DNA from: Phytophthora colocasiae
Taxonomy: Eukaryota; Oomycota; Peronosporomycetes; Peronosporales; Peronosporaceae
Assembly (NCBI GenBank): GCA_018806915.1
Contig: JAGKQI010000061.1
Coordinates: 1,488,001 to 1,552,000, forward strand
Direction of reading: 5' to 3'
DNA length: 64,000 nt
Position numbers and translations under genes: made by a program. Shown here in pieces: positions 1-14,417 of the stretch (position 1 is the stretch's first letter; every line of letters starts with the position of its first letter). The notes beneath the pieces were generated by a model. The model did not search any database, had not been told where the DNA came from, and saw nothing but the letters and a program-made list of their open reading frames with translations.

Positions 1-3000
1 CAATACTCGAAACGTAAAATCCAAGTAGTGTATGGGGATCCCGTGCTTTCGAGCATATCCTTGAAGAATTGCTGTGAATAAACCCTGGGGGAACGAGAAG
101 ATCGGCAACGGGAACACATTTCCGTGAACTTGACCACGTTCAACCCAATTCTGTAGAAACCCCCAACGGAAAAGCAGATTTTCCACCCATCGCGAAAGAA
201 ATGTAATCGTGTTTGCTGTGTGAGCATCGTTGGCCACCCAGTCAGCAGGTACTTGTTGTAGCATAATACTATGGATAGTATTTTCCATAGCTACTGACAT
301 GACAGATATGCCTTGAATTGCATGCTGTAATTCGACCAAATTTCGGATGATATATCGCACCAACGCGTGGCACGCAGTCACCTCCTGCTGCAGCACAACA
401 TTGAGTGGGTCTTGCCAATTCTCGCGCGTTCTCTCCAGCAGAATGGCTTCCATCCTATCTAGGAGTGAAGATGCTGGGAGTTTATCTTGCAATGCCTTGG
501 CGATCTCGAGAACACCGGCTTCTCGATCAGCTAACTTCTCGTCAAGTTCAGAACTACTACTTGCACTTTTTGAATTTGGTTGTAGCTGCATCACAAGACT
601 GACGAAGGTATTGCTTTGTTGTTTCTGGTACGAGATATGTGCGTTTGGATGCATTCCAAATACATGCGGCCCATCCAAGTTGGTCAACTCGTCTACGCAG
701 CTAATCATATCTTCTTCACTCGGGAAATCTGGAGAGTAGAAGCTATTGTCTCGAGGTGAGAAGACCGTAGCGTTTAAACCTGAAGTATTTGCCTCCCGAC
801 GAATTGTGTGTGCTCTAGGCCTGAAGCACGACTCTGAGCAAAAGCGTCTCAACACAGCCATTAAACACCGACGGTCGAACTCATCGGTAACACGACCGCC
901 ATAGTAGATTTCACCAGCCAAGAAAAGCAGCGCATCCCAAGGCACAGCATCTACACGTAGACTATCAGTCTCGCACCCATGATCTTCCTCTATTGCTCTG
1001 AAACCTTCCTTATAAGCAGCAGTGTCAAGAAGTCGTCGTTGAAGAGTGATTACGCTCACAAAGTCTGCATCGCTGAAGTCATACTTCAAGTTCCAGCCGA
1101 GAGATCCGAACTTGGCTCGTTCTCGAACGACTGCGTGAAAGAAACTTAGTCCAAATGCCAAGCGAGTCTTCATAGCATTGACATCCTGACGAACTTCTTC
1201 AGAACTGGTGTTTATCTGCTGGATCAGCATCATTGAGCGTTGTAGATTGGCCTTCACACCCGCAGGAGATTCGGTCATCACTTTAACGCTATTTTGAAGT
1301 ATTGGGATGGGGAAATACGCCACGGGAAACGAAGCGAGGAAAAGTCGAAAATGCTCATGGATCCCGCCAGTTTCTGCTTCGTGTTTAATCGTTGCAAGCT
1401 GAGTCTGAAGTTTAGGCAGCCATGATTTAGCTAGATGGACATTCTGGAGGGCTAACCAGTACCCCTCCTTCTTGCATTCTTCCATCTTGGCCTCCACGAT
1501 CGGACCTTGTCCTTGGCCAAGAGAAATAACATGAAACTGATCTTCTCCAATTCCTTTAACACGAGCAAAACGCTCTAGAGATGACATTGGTTCCGCTCCA
1601 GGCGACAAGATAAACAAGCAAGGTGTCGACTGATCGATGTCACTGAAGACGTCACTGATGACCAATTCACCGCCGGTGTCAACTGAAAACTCAGAACCGA
1701 GAATATCTTTGATGAAGCACTTCATCGCCACCATGAACACATCCACTCGTAACCAGCGGACAAGCACTAGTCGAAGGAATTTAGGCAATGTCAGATCTAG
1801 ATCCCCTGGGAAATGGTTCAGATATGGATTTTCACTTTCATACCAAATACTCCAGGTAGCATTGTCTCTGTAGTAAACGTCCAGGATCTTCGAAAAGACA
1901 GGTTGTATTCGAGAAAGAGCAAGAAGAACACTATCCACTTCACCGCTTGCGTTGTCACTATTTTCCGTGCAACCGGTTTCACTTGATCCATTGATATTCA
2001 CAGTAGCCATGCTCAAGAGGCTAAGATCAGATAGATTTATCTCCTCCGCGCTGACCATAATTTTCAAGCAAACAACAAGAGCAAGGAGCTGTTTGTGGGC
2101 TTGAAGGAGGCCTCGGCAGATATTTCGATACACAGCCAATGTGATGTGATGCTTCAGACTCTCCAAGCGTGCTGAGAGGTCATGTTTTAGAGGTGCTTCG
2201 TTCAAACTCATCTTGAATAATCGGCTGAAATACTCCAGTGAAAACTGGTACATGGGATCAATTTCAGGCAGATCTGCTATAACAAAGAATAGCATAGCTC
2301 CACGAACAGCGACACAATGATACTGATTTCGAATCTCCAAAACTTCGAGCTTAGTCGCCTCAGATTCCGCAAGACGCTGTGCCACCACTGTAGACGTTTG
2401 CTTGGAGTTCTCAAGAGTTTTAATGAGTTCGACATCATCCAGAATATTCCCCTTAGCATCCGAAAGCAGATTTAAAATCTTAATCTCCAAATCTTGAAGT
2501 TGTTTCTGGTCTCGTGCGATACTGGCTAAAAGTGAATGTTTTCGCTCCTCAACTTCCATTCGCTCTCGTCGTACCACGTCACTTAGTAGCTGTTCTTCCA
2601 GCCCATCCATTGTAACTGTAAAGTTAATCACATTAACTCGAATATACACGTCAGGAACAAAGTGAGGGTTAGCAAGCTTTGTAGTGAGATACAATCGGAA
2701 TCGCTCCACATTAGCCTCTACAAGACGATCCTCAAGTTTCACCTGTACTTTGCTCACCGGTCCCTTACTTGTTGCTAGACTTCGAGGTGGTTTTATTGCG
2801 AGAACAGGATCGAGAGGTGGTTCCAGGACTTCTGCGATATCCTCGATCATTACTGGCTTTCCACTAACAAGGCAATCCTCGATAACTTGCATCAGATTGA
2901 TATCCTCATTCTTTATAGTCTCCAAACCATGAGGAGTTTCTAATCTCTTTATCCATTGAGAAGCTTGTTGCTGCGGATCAATCATCAATGACCATCGTTG

Positions 3001-6000
3001 CTTGCCTTTCAAAGCGAACATAGCGTTATCAGTAGAGAAATTGTCGCTTGGAAGGCCCAGAAGCTGCCACTCACGAAGTTCTTGAGCGTCCCCATACGTA
3101 CTGGCGAGGGTAAACAATGGTGAAGCACCAACGGAGGAGTTGGCAATGTTAATCCATCGAGTAAGCAGCTCATCCCGGTGATTCCCATCAAATGGCCCCA
3201 GGTAAATCATACTCGCTGCTACCAGAAAAGAATCCCCTAAAATTGTGTTCCCCTCCTGCTTTAAAAGTTTGATACTGCTCTTCCAACGCACTCGTTCATC
3301 ACTCAGTCCAATCGTTAATTTTTCAGCATTTTGCAGCCGTTGGCGCGTCAAGTAGGATTCATCTTCTAGCCGTTGCTTTTCCGCAACTGTCGCGTCACAT
3401 TTCTCTTTCAACTTTCGCACCTTGTTGACCACGTTAGCCAGCTCCTGTTGCTTAGCGGCAAGTTTCGTATTAGCCTCTTCCAGAACACCATTCATCTCCG
3501 CTAAACGTTGGCGCTTTGGGGCCACTTCTCGAAAAACTCGAGCATAAGTATCGATAGCGTGAACCCACATACACAATGACATTGCAGCGTGTGACACCTT
3601 TTTCACCTCCTCGACTGCAAATTCCGGGTTTTCGATATACTTTCGGATCTTTTTGAGAATCACAGGAGGGATATTATTCTTATCATACTCCTTGAGCTCC
3701 GACATAAACGTGCTGCGCGATAGAATGCGCTTGCTGTTATCCCAGTCGGCTTTCTCCCCTAACATAATGCATACGGCTTCCATAACAAATTGAACAGCTT
3801 GAGGAGGCTTTACGAACCCTTTCACCTCCGTAATATCTTTCTTATCAAGCGAATCCAACGCTGCGACCGCAGCATTGAGAGCTGGTAGTGCCTGATTTAA
3901 ATCACGTTGTGCATCAGCTTGACATGCTGCGACTTCTTGTTGTTGCTGCTTCACCACAGCCTCATCTGATCCCACCCGCTTAGCGACTTGTTCAGCTTCA
4001 GCTTGGTCAATTGCCACTTGACAGAGCAACTCCTGAACTTCAATTGTTTTGCTCTCTAGAACTGGTTGAAGCTCAACTAGCTCATCCTGGAGCGTGCTAA
4101 CAAGTGAGTTCGTCTCTTCCAGCTTGACTACTCCAGCCATTAAACGATACAGCTTTGTTTCCCAAGAATTCCTTTTCTCCCGGTAAATCCGTCGTAAGAG
4201 AGAAATGAAATCCAAGTAATGCTGGGAAGTGTTGTACACGCGTCGTCGGCATTTTACCAGGAAACGAGGAAGTAGAGCACTAACCGATAAATGAACGTCT
4301 CCACAAATCGCTGTTATGGCGGACCGAATAACCGACGAGTTAGCCAAGTCAGGCGTGATATGCTTCGTACTAACACTCTGCGAGTGTTCGGACGAATCTT
4401 CTTTAGAGAGATAAAACTCTGCTACATACTTGAGGGCACTTCTTGGCCATTCGTCAAAGTAATCAATCGTAGTGCAATTAATTAGCGCCGGGAATTGACG
4501 CACGTGGGCGCGAAATGACTCTCCAAGCGGATTCATGCAAATAACGAAATGGAGTGAATTTTGCACCATCATGTGGAAATAATCCTCGCAATCTTTCCTA
4601 GATAAGTTACCCTCAGATGGAGAAGTACTGATACTGTGCTCAAGTACTGTTTGAACGTCACTTATAATCTTCTCCAGTTCTTCTGTCGAGAATAGTTTTG
4701 GTATATCTCCTCCGTTTAGAATCGTGTTGATGTCTTCCAAAAAGTCATCCGATACCAACTGACTGTCATTCAACAAGAAAACCGTTGGAATAGCCATGCC
4801 TTGGCGACTTGTATTCATCGCAATTCCTGTTCGTGTCCCATCTCCAGTGTCTCCCAAAGCGGATAGCTTCATCATCTGCCTTAAGTCTTCTCGAAAATCC
4901 GGCAAAGCGTAATCCTTACTTAGTTCAATCTCAAAACAGTGATAACCGACCAAGAATGCAGCTAACCTCGCAAGACTGCGTTTGCCGCAACCGCCCATCC
5001 CAAGTAATAGAGCGTGGCCCCGTGGTTGTATCAAAACTCGCGAGATGGCAGCAGTGTGTACCATAGCATCTTCAAAAAGTACCAAGCGCAGTGGTGAGCA
5101 GCAAGATGATACTACTATGGGGCTCGTATTGTACTTCATCATCTGGCCATTGAGGAAAAGTTTATACCGGTCGAGATCACTAACTTGGTCGTATTTCATG
5201 AGATGTGCGGTATCGCCTGGGATCCCAATCCGTCGAGGAGAAAAGAGTAAAGTGCTGTGCTCCTTAGTTGAACCTCCACTATCTCCTTCTCCAATACTGT
5301 CAATATCAAAAACAGCGTCAACTGTCCACAACACGCCAAAGCGTTTACTGGCCACTGATATCAATTGCTCAGACAGCCATTTTCTATCGTTGTTGTCTGT
5401 CAGTCGATCTCGGAAAACTCGAATTGCCTCGTGAGCCCATAAATTCATAACAGTTCCGGGTGTATGGCTTCCAGTTTTTGCATTGCTCGAGGGTGAGCCA
5501 GATCCACTCGTCCCAAACACAACTCCATGAATCAGTTTGGTCACATCACGCAAATTAAAAGTATAGTGACATTTCGCTGGTGTTGGGAGCAGCCCTTGTA
5601 CGACGAGCTGGAACAGCTCGCAGGTTGCGTCGGCAGTCAACAGAATAGTATCCCTCACATTCTTGACAAAACCGCTGCTTCCTCCACACGCTGAGATATG
5701 AGATGTGAGAATAAAGTTAAATATTACCTTCATTCCAGCTTCGTCACAACTAGGCAAGCAGAAAACAGCGCAGAAGTGCCTTACAAAACGTGGGCAAAGT
5801 GCTTGTCGTCCTCCACCCGGTAGTCCCCCAGATGCAATAAGCACCGAGTCATTAATATCTTTCCAGAAGAATTTTTCCCTGTCATAAAGTCCACCATACT
5901 CAAGATACTGTCTTAAGAGTTCAATCACTGGTTGTGCTCCATTCTTTTCGGTTGCTGGCATGTTGATATCATCCACAAAAATGACGACGAGCTGCTTATT

Positions 6001-9000
6001 CACAGGCGCTCCCAGAAGAGCCCTTTTCTTTTTGGAAAACTTGCTTTCAATACTCAGCTGGGCACCGGCACTCGTCGTTTGGGCAGATAAATTTAATATA
6101 AGTGGTAATACCTTACCGAGGGCAACCCCAGATAATGGCGATTCGGTGTCAAACTCAGCGGGGTCGATATCAGCAGCTATTCGGGCGTGAGTGTCCAGGA
6201 TATTGTGTACAATTGATGACTTTCCTGATCCCGTTGCACCAGTCAGGAGAATAGGTTGTCGTGCTTCTATCGCCATTAATTCCACCATGTAGCGGTACTT
6301 CACAACATCCGTCGTTGGAACGAGGAGCCTGCCTGCTATCACTTTACTTGGCTGTTGTAGCTGCGATGACGTCCCTGAAGAAGCATTTGCCCACGGCGAA
6401 AAGCTTAAGTATTGAAAATCAATGAAGAAGTCATGAACATCTCCAGTAACCTGTGATAGCCCTGGCCGGGTTGGAATCTTCCCGTCAATTGCCCTCACAT
6501 CTGGATAAAAGAAGTATTCGTTCGTCGATAGCAGTTTGTCCAGAAACTCTTGAAACTCGTCTTTTACTTGATCAAGATCAAGATTTCCACCAATAGCCCA
6601 GGCAAAGCTGGTAATAAAAATTAAGTCCAAACACCGATTCCGCTGATCTTCTGATGACTGCATTGATTCGAGTAAAGTAGCATCTTCCAGATTTGGTGCT
6701 TTTTGCCCGGCGGGAGCTGAAACGAATAGTTTCGGTGGCGCTCGATAATTTAATAGTGCTTGGAATATATGAGAAATCGTTGCAACGAACGCTAAATCAC
6801 AGGAAGCGATGGGTATTCGTGAAGTCGCCTTCGTAGAGGAAACCGCGTGAAGAAATTGCAATCCGGATTCCACAAACAGATCAAAGTATTTTAGAATTCG
6901 CTTCTTAGTCTTGCCACCTAATGGCGACTCGGTTCTTTTTGAAGCAGAAGCCGGAACAGGAGATGTCGAAGTTGTTAAGCCCGGAGCCATTAGCTTGGAT
7001 ACCCACGTTTCAACAAAAGGCCGCCAGCCTAAATAGTTGGGATGATAGTAGACCACACCCAAGCGACTAATTGTTGCAGGTGAGGCTGCGGTTGCATCTG
7101 CTACCTCAAACAGAAGCTGGATCTTCGGTAACAGCTTGATTCTCTCACCGTTTGCGAGACATAGCGTCATGTTGTCATCAAGTACAGTGTTCATGCTTTC
7201 GATCCAATGGGCGTCAATTGGTCCATCAAAGGTTATCCAGTAAAAGGGTAAATGCCATGTAGAAGGTTCAGAGGTGGCACCAACTGCCTGATTAGCTCGG
7301 TGGCGCTTCAACATGACCTCATTTTTCTCCATAATGCAGGTACGTAAAAGTTTGGACGCTAGTCCGTCTGTCCACTCATGCGTAACTGGGTGGAAGAAAC
7401 CATAGAGCTCAACCATTGAAATTGACTTCGGGTTCAGAGTGTATGATACAACTGATTGAAAACGCACGTCTGGATGGGCACTTCGCTCTCGTAACGCACT
7501 AATTGCAGATTTCAAAATCCGCAGTGCGGTAGTTTTACCACTACCCGCGGGCCCAATTTGTACGACCCCAACACGGACTTCCAATGTAGCGAACAATTGC
7601 AATAGCTTTTTCGTCCATGGCCGTGGTCCCTGAAGACGAGCACGTCGAAGCTGTTCATTAATCTCATCTTCTAGAGCAACCATCCAGTTCGATCCACTGG
7701 GGGCTGCTGGAGGAGAAAATACACCCAATCCCTCGATGAGCGCATTACTTTCAGATGATCCTAGCGATGAGAGGGTATCTGGAAAAAGATCTCGTATTAT
7801 TCCTTGAAATAGCCGATTGTCAGCATCTGTAAGCTTTGGGGTGTTCGAACCGACCATTGCTTTGATGAGTATTATGTTTTCATCAATTCCACTATGTAAA
7901 TTGGGATCGTCAGCCTTCATATTCATTGTTGGAGTTCCAGAAGTCATGACTGTAGTTGAACGCTTAAGAGAGCCTGCCATAGTGAGGACTGTCCTTACAG
8001 CTCTCATGCCAAAGTCGTAATGGGCTTGTTGTGATAGCTGCTCACTGCACAGTTTGTATAGCTTTGTCACTCTCTTCGAGAGTGATTTCGCCAGCAGAAA
8101 TCCCTCAGCGAACAGCAAGATCTCAGCAATTAACGCGTAGTCAGGCACCATCATAGCAACTGGGCGAAAAGAGACTTTCAAATTGTCCGGTAACTCAGTT
8201 CTTCCCGAATACCCTGGGTTCATAGTGATGATGATGTGGTGGTCATGTAATGGGACATATTTCCCATCCAACAGTGCCTCGGTTGAACCCATTAGCCGTG
8301 CATTCCGTAGCAACGACATTTGCTGTCCCACAACCGAAAGCACCTCAATGTCGATTCGGTTGAATTCATCCAAACAAACCCACGTTCCAGCTTGAATTAC
8401 GCCGTTGAAAATACTCCCCATCATTTTGTAGCTCATTTGATTGCTGCAGTTGATCACAATACACAAGATACCTAGGCCTTTGGCAAGGTCTTTGGAAGTC
8501 TCAGTTTTTCCTGTTCCAGCGGGGCCAGAAGGAGCTGCACCGTATCGGAGCTCTAGTGCGCCCGTAATTGTCATCCAACATCGATCTGTTAACGGAGTGA
8601 TCACGAGTCGACTGCATGCTCCCATGTACTCGTATCCATACTTGATTCGGCAATTCGCTTGGTAAATGCAGCACTCATCACGATCTGCATACCATTGGTA
8701 ACGAAGTTGCTGTTGCCACAAGAAATCACTCTCATCCGTAACTCGTTTCAGGACTAAAGACTCAACAATATCTCGAAAATGAACATCGGTAGTTACAAGT
8801 GACACCACAACTCTCCGTTGAACGGACGATAGGTTTGTTCGCACGAGGTGAGTGAGATTACTCAGCTGCGCGCAGATAGTTTGATGCCAGTTGGACAGTT
8901 CTCGAACTGGGTCTTGTGTTTGCGAGTGAAAGCATAACTCACATTCTTTGGCCCAGATAATATAGGATACCACTGCGATGGCTTGAGCAGGATGGCGAAA

Positions 9001-12000
9001 CAGCCACATCTCTCGTGAGGAGTGCTGGTAATCCCCCAAACAATTTTTCACGTGCTTGTGAAGTGTCGCCTTCATGTTGACAAGAACAGCATTTAGCCAG
9101 TCTTCGATATTTCCACGTGCCTTCAACACTCGGCCAAAAGCGACACGTTCACCTTCTGGGCTTATCATGGCTACGATATCGTGTGCTAAAGTACCGCTGT
9201 GTGCGCCATCATCACTAATATCTAGCTTTGCTAGGGCGTCGAAACACTTTGGTAAGTGACGTTGAATTATTTGCGGTTCTTTTGCGTGAGCAAGCATTTC
9301 CAGAAGCTCGTCATTCGAAATGAAGTAAAACCGCGGGAACCCTCGTCGTTTCATCTCCAGGTAGTCCTCTAACGATTTCTCAATTCGCTCAAGAGATGCA
9401 TTGTGTTTAGTAAGCGTATCCAGCAGAGCTTGCGCGACACCCCCACTGCTTCCACCGCTGCCACTGCTGCTCCCTTCCTTGTAACCTTTTGAAACACTGC
9501 TCGCTCCAATTAAAATCGCCCCAGTTACTTTCAAGCAGCTTCGTTGATCCAGCGTTTTTCGCATCAATTCCTTCCAGAACTGGTTGACCACTATAAACGA
9601 AGCGCCTTCGTTTGGAAGTTGCTTCTGAATATCTGGAGCCGAGAAAATTGTTTCGAGATGCATCCATTTTCGTTGGCACTCGATCCATGCGTCAAATGTT
9701 TCTTGAAACAGGAGCAGCCTCTTGTGCCACATAATTGCAATCTCTTTAATCGGAGCAATGAACTTGGAGTTTAGTACCGCAGCCATGGTCACCAACGATT
9801 CTTCTAACATTGTGTAGATATTTTCAATCGACACAAGAACAGAGTAGTCCCTAGATTCCTTATATGCTCTGACATCGAACTCCAAGTGATCCCAAAGCAC
9901 AATGATTTTACTGAGCATATCTTTCAACAGCCGTTCTTGTGTTGCTTCCGTGGCAATTCGGCTGATTTGAGGCCCAAACGGCGGAAGATTCATCTCCACC
10001 AATTCCCGGAGCGTAACAAGCGATGTACCTGCATCGCGATTCATCCCAAACGATTGAGAACGGAAGCCAAGTAGTTGCTGCAGCTGGACAAAATGGCGCT
10101 CTTCGAAGCTTGGACACCTCAAATCAGTCAAAATTGGCATCGTAACTCGGTATTCCATCACTCTTGTTTTTAAAAGCGTACATAATGGGCCCATTCCTTC
10201 GGACAATATTTGCTCCCACTTTGCTATTCGAACGTAAAAGCGCTCGACTTGATCAGTAATTCCTGCGAAGTCTATCGATTCTGGAAACTCTTGTTTTTCC
10301 CACAACGAAGCAGCGTTACTCCATTCGCGAAATATTTTCCACAGGTCAATTTTCAAGGCTAAATCAGCTTTCACATTGTCCATTTCTTCAAACGCTGTAG
10401 TCATGGGTATTCCCAGTGTGAGTTGATATTCAAAATGTTGCTTTACGGCGGCCTCAAGATGTAGTACGTCATCTTCAACTCGTGTGAGATACGTGATTGT
10501 ATCGTTGACGTCGGATTTGAGATCAAACAAAAGTGAATTGGACAAAGCGTCAGTGACGCTCGTGAGTTTTGCTGTCAGAGAAGGCAATCGAGCCTCAAGT
10601 TCCAAGCCAAACTTCGCTGTGTACTGTTCGCAGCCGCTTTCAAATTGATCCATGGATGCTTTCAACTGCGACCGCTTCTGGGTGAGAACAACAGAGTTCA
10701 TTTGGTCAGTGTCCGTCAATTTGATGTGGTACTCTTCCAGTAAGTGAAACAAACTTCGAATGCAGCGATATCTCTCCTCCATCTCTTCTTGGGTAGTGTG
10801 TAGCTCTCGTAAAAATGCAAGTGCATCCGAAAACTCCTCCACAGAAGTCGGAATCGTACTAATTCGGTCTGTTTTCATCATGTATTCATTTGTAAGTGTT
10901 TCGTTGAGCTGACGGAACACTACAGGAATGAGCTGGTAAAGTCCATTGAGGCACTTGCGCGGCGATGGCTTTAGCAGCGCATTCAGCTTCACACGATCCA
11001 GAAGTAGCAGGCCGCATGATACATTGTCGGCTACGGCATCAACCTCGTATGCCTCTTGCATGTACTTGTCTAGAAAACCCCGAAAGTCATGAACATCGGT
11101 GTCCAAGTAGCGTGATGGATCTGATAGTTGCTTGCAAAATACACCGTTAGCTTGATACCGTGCTAGGAATGGAGAAAGCTCGACGCAGTTTTCCTCCGCA
11201 CGCTCGTACGCATCCAAAATGGTTGAATTGAGGCTTTGCAAGGTTTCCACGAATGTGACATCTTCCATAATCAAAATGTCGAGATCCATACCATCACTAG
11301 AAATTTCGCCACCATCATTTTCTCCGTCCCCACCTTCTCCTCCATCCATGCTGGCATCTACATACACTTTAAACATGGAATTTCGTATCAATCTATCTCG
11401 GTTTGTTACAGCTGAAAGGCCATTGAACACCAGTGTTTCAATCTGCGAACGAAGTGTTTCCACACGAGGGGTAAACTCAAGCATGTCAAGAGGTTGCCCA
11501 TACTCCTGGATATCTTGAGGCCTGGATACGATTCTTGTAATAGCATCTTTCAGAATTACGTCGATACGCAAAAGGGGTTGCATAACGGGCTCTGGCGCCT
11601 TTAAGGGGGCTGAACTATCTTTCAGGTCGCCGTTTTTCTTGCTTTCATCTCCAGACAAATCATCATCGTTTTCATCTCGAACATACGTCGCCAGGGTATT
11701 TCGGAGGATCACAGTAGACATAATAGCCATCCGTAGCAGTGCATCTGAGATCAAAAACTCTACGACGCGTAGGAACTTGGTGACTCGGCGACACTGGGTT
11801 CTCATAGTAGCACGCTCGGTATAAGTCATTGGCTTCTTCTGTTTTTCTTCGTCACAAACAGTCGGGGGGTCCTTCCGTTGAACAGCGGATGATTTTTTCC
11901 TTCCATCAGAAGCACGTCCACTCAGATTGGCATCGTTGAAGCCAGTATTTTGAAGGAATGAGTAGAGGTAATTCTCACACGCGTGTTTTGCTGTCATCTC

Positions 12001-13579
12001 TGCGTCTGCTAAAAAGTGATCCACAAGTCGTTCAACGCGAGTCTTCTGAGCTTTCAGACGCAATGAGAACTCCGCCAGCGAATAGGTTTTCTGTTGCTGC
12101 TGAAGATCGCTAAGTCCAGCTGCCCATCCAGCTACTTCTGCTGTCCCCGTTGGGTGTTCGAAGTCGAACAAGTTAGCTTCTTGAATATCGAGACAGGCAT
12201 GACGTAGCTGAAGAAGTGGCTCATGCAGATGTGGAAGCAGGATGAACAAGGCATTGTTGAGTGCCATGGACGCGCTTATTCGCTTTCTCGTGTTGACTTC
12301 TTGTTTCCAGATCGTAAACCTTTTCCAGATACGATACTTCTTGAAGAAAGGAAGCTTCGTGGGGGAAACCACAACGGAGTTAGACCAGGGTGAAACGAAT
12401 GATGGATGCATCACATACCTTAACTAAAAGGGAATAAATGTAGTTTTCGCGCTCGAATTTCTGTAGTGACTGGAATTCAGTACTGTCGGATGTAAAGTGC
12501 GTGATACCCAGCCGGCTAACCGTATAATAGTCTTTCGGATTAATTCTTGAATGACTTGACACTTCCAAATTGTACGGATTAGAATCCACTCGCCTCAAAT
12601 AAAAGAACGAGTCACGGGGAACAGCTCCACCAGGAGGTCGAAATGCAGAAGCTGGACCCAAATCCGTGTCTGCTCCTTGTGTCAGTCCATCCATTAATTT
12701 CTCAGTCATTGTTTTGACCTCGCTATGCCGCGCCAAGAGATCACCACGTCTTGGTGCAATGTCATCCACAACAATGTCAATTTGCCCCTGATTGTCTTCA
12801 TCACTCCTGACATGATCTGATGATGCAAATCCACGCCTCATTCCTTCCTTATTTCTTCCAACATATCCCCCGGCCACCACCGGCGGTCTCGCCCGATGTC
12901 TGTGCATCGGTGCTGTCGACGCTCGTTGCTCAACATAATATCGATCTCTCGCACTCATAGGCTCCCTATCCCCCACATATTTCTCCACAATTAAAGTCTC
13001 CCTCGCCGTGTTCGGCCTTGTAGCCTTCAACTGCCTCTGTCTCTGGGCTGTGGACACTGACGCTGACGACGATGTCGGCCGCGACGGAATCAACACCACA
13101 CCCGTTGGGTTCGCATTTAATGACGATGCCAGCGGCTTGAACTGTAAGCTGTTCTCCTCTCTGCTCTGATTATTACTGCGGTGGTGCCTCTTCCAGGGTG
13201 TTAACCCTTCTGGGACCTTTGATCCTCCATTTCCCGTCACATTTGGGAACAATTGAGCCTGCACCACACTTCGTTTGAGCCCTGATGCATGCAATCTCTC
13301 GTCCAACAGGCGACGTTCCTCCGTATTACCGAAAACATGTCGTTCTGTACCATTGACAGCTTGAGATGGTGACGCTTTGAATGTTGCAGTCGTCTGGGCT
13401 GTAAAAGGTCGTCGAGGCGTCGATACAGCAAAGGGTAATGCAGGAAACGCCGCGTCTTTATGTCGTTTAGCGCTTGTAGATAGTGGAGAAGGTGTTTGAG
13501 GGCGCCGTCGGGCCCCACGTGTTCTAGGACGAGGCGTTCCAGGCGCGGCGATGCCACTCGGTGCGGGTAGATCTTCCAT
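1..13579 (-). CDS. Axonemal dynein heavy chain (single-headed inner-arm type, DNAH6/DNAH1-like), 3' end missing
   Basis: Motor subunit of a flagellar inner dynein arm. Exon 1 is 13579-12419 (387 codons, low-complexity basic N-terminus ending in the conserved NPKDYYT region). A 64-bp GT-AG intron (12418-12355) follows. Exon 2 runs open from 12354 past position 1, 4,118 codons without a stop. All four P-loops share this frame: GPAGTGKT (AAA1, about residue 1664), GPAGSGKT (AAA2, 1988), GATGSGKS (AAA3, 2426) and GMGGCGKR (AAA4, 2839). Each AAA module follows in dynein order. The stalk and microtubule-binding region (YIENPEF, SLCMWV, PKRQRL) lies near 3660-3540. The last residues in the window fall in the C-terminal domain (FPQG, LQGYARK), so roughly 100-150 residues are missing. 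Assignment to the single-headed group rests on the stalk and N-terminal motifs; the exact paralogue is not certain. Confidence 0.95.
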
Positions 13580-13761
13580 TTTGTGTCGAGAGTGATTGTC
13601 ACGTTGAAGAGAGTTTTTATGATGTGATGTACACTAATTAGTGTTTGGATTGTGTGGTTGTTTGTGCGGTGGTGCGCGTCCCTCCCCCAAGAAAACAAGA
13701 GAGCCCACTTACATTCCAGCCTAGTCTTCGACACCGCCAGAACTTAAGCCAGTGCATAACA
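13580..13761. promoter_or_regulatory. Shared promoter between dynein heavy chain and QCR7
   Basis: These 182 bp separate two divergent start codons, so both promoters and both leaders must fit here. On the plus strand, CACTTACATTCC at about 13708-13719 resembles the oomycete initiator and would give QCR7 a leader of about 50 nt. No TATA box is obvious. The pairing of a flagellar and a mitochondrial gene may be incidental. Confidence 0.45.
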
Positions 13762-14073
13762 ATGAGCCTCATCTCCAAGGTCGCGGGTCTGTACCAGAAG
13801 TCCATCAGCAAATCGTTCGGCATGTACGGCCTCAAGTACGATGACGCCCTCGTGGACACGGCTGCCGTGCAGACCGCGCTGCACTGGATCAACGGCGAGG
13901 ACTACCAGGCTCGCACGAAGCGCATTGCTCGTGCCACCGACTGCTCGCTCAAGCGCTCGTACCTTCCGGACGAGATCCAGGCCATCCAGCGTCCGCTTGA
14001 CTTCTACGTGTCTGACAAGGTCGTGGAGGCTGAGCAGCTCGCCTCGGAGCGTGCTGATCTTACCCGATGGTAA
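13762..14073 (+). CDS. Cytochrome bc1 complex subunit 7 (QCR7/UQCRB family)
   Basis: Small matrix-side subunit of respiratory complex III, needed for assembly around cytochrome b. The protein is 103 aa, close to the family's usual 110-130. Conserved family features are YGLKYDD near residue 22, R-rich RTKRIARA in the middle, the LPDEIQ segment and an acidic helical C-terminus with YVSDKVVEAE. The ATG at 13762 (context aacaatgagc) is chosen over a GTG/ATG-led extension from 13645 because the extension is proline/arginine-rich, unconserved and overlaps the probable transcription start. No intron. It is divergent from the dynein gene. Family recognition is by motif pattern; I am fairly sure of it. 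Confidence 0.88.
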   Translation: MSLISKVAGLYQKSISKSFGMYGLKYDDALVDTAAVQTALHWINGEDYQARTKRIARATDCSLKRSYLPDEIQAIQRPLDFYVSDKVVEAEQLASERADLTRW

Positions 14074-14417
14074 ACAATTAATAGCTCTGCGGGGTCTTCT
14101 AGCGGCGTTCAGGGGCTGAAGAGAACAGATGCAGTTGCGAGAGGGTTCGCGTACAAGATAGAAATCGGGCGCCGAGACACAGGTTACTATCAGGCTCTTG
14201 AACGTGGCAAAGAGGGAAGGGAGACTAGTCTCCTAGTCTCCGACTCGGGTTTGTGTCTACTGGCAGAGCAGGTGAAACAATGAAAATCAACAGAAAAATG
14301 AGAAGATCCAAAGCCTTAATGAAGTTTTGCGTTCCGGTGGTGATGTCAAATGTTTGTGGTGATTCCAAAGGTGAAGAGTCGTTTTTGGTGTTTCATTTTG
14401 CGAAGAACCGATTAGAA
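14074..14417. other. Intergenic region, QCR7 to the U12-intron gene
   Basis: About 340 bp with no convincing gene. It should hold the QCR7 3' UTR and the promoter of the next gene. TTTCATTTTGCGAAG at about 14390-14404 resembles an initiator and lies just upstream of the chosen start at 14418. An in-frame upstream ATG at 14283 exists, so the 5' end of the next gene could be longer. Confidence 0.4.

Noticed and set aside
347..11824. Many plus-strand open frames of 60-150 codons across 1-12 kb
   Set aside because: They are antisense shadows of the continuous dynein heavy chain frame; their composition is not coding-like and many begin with non-ATG codons.
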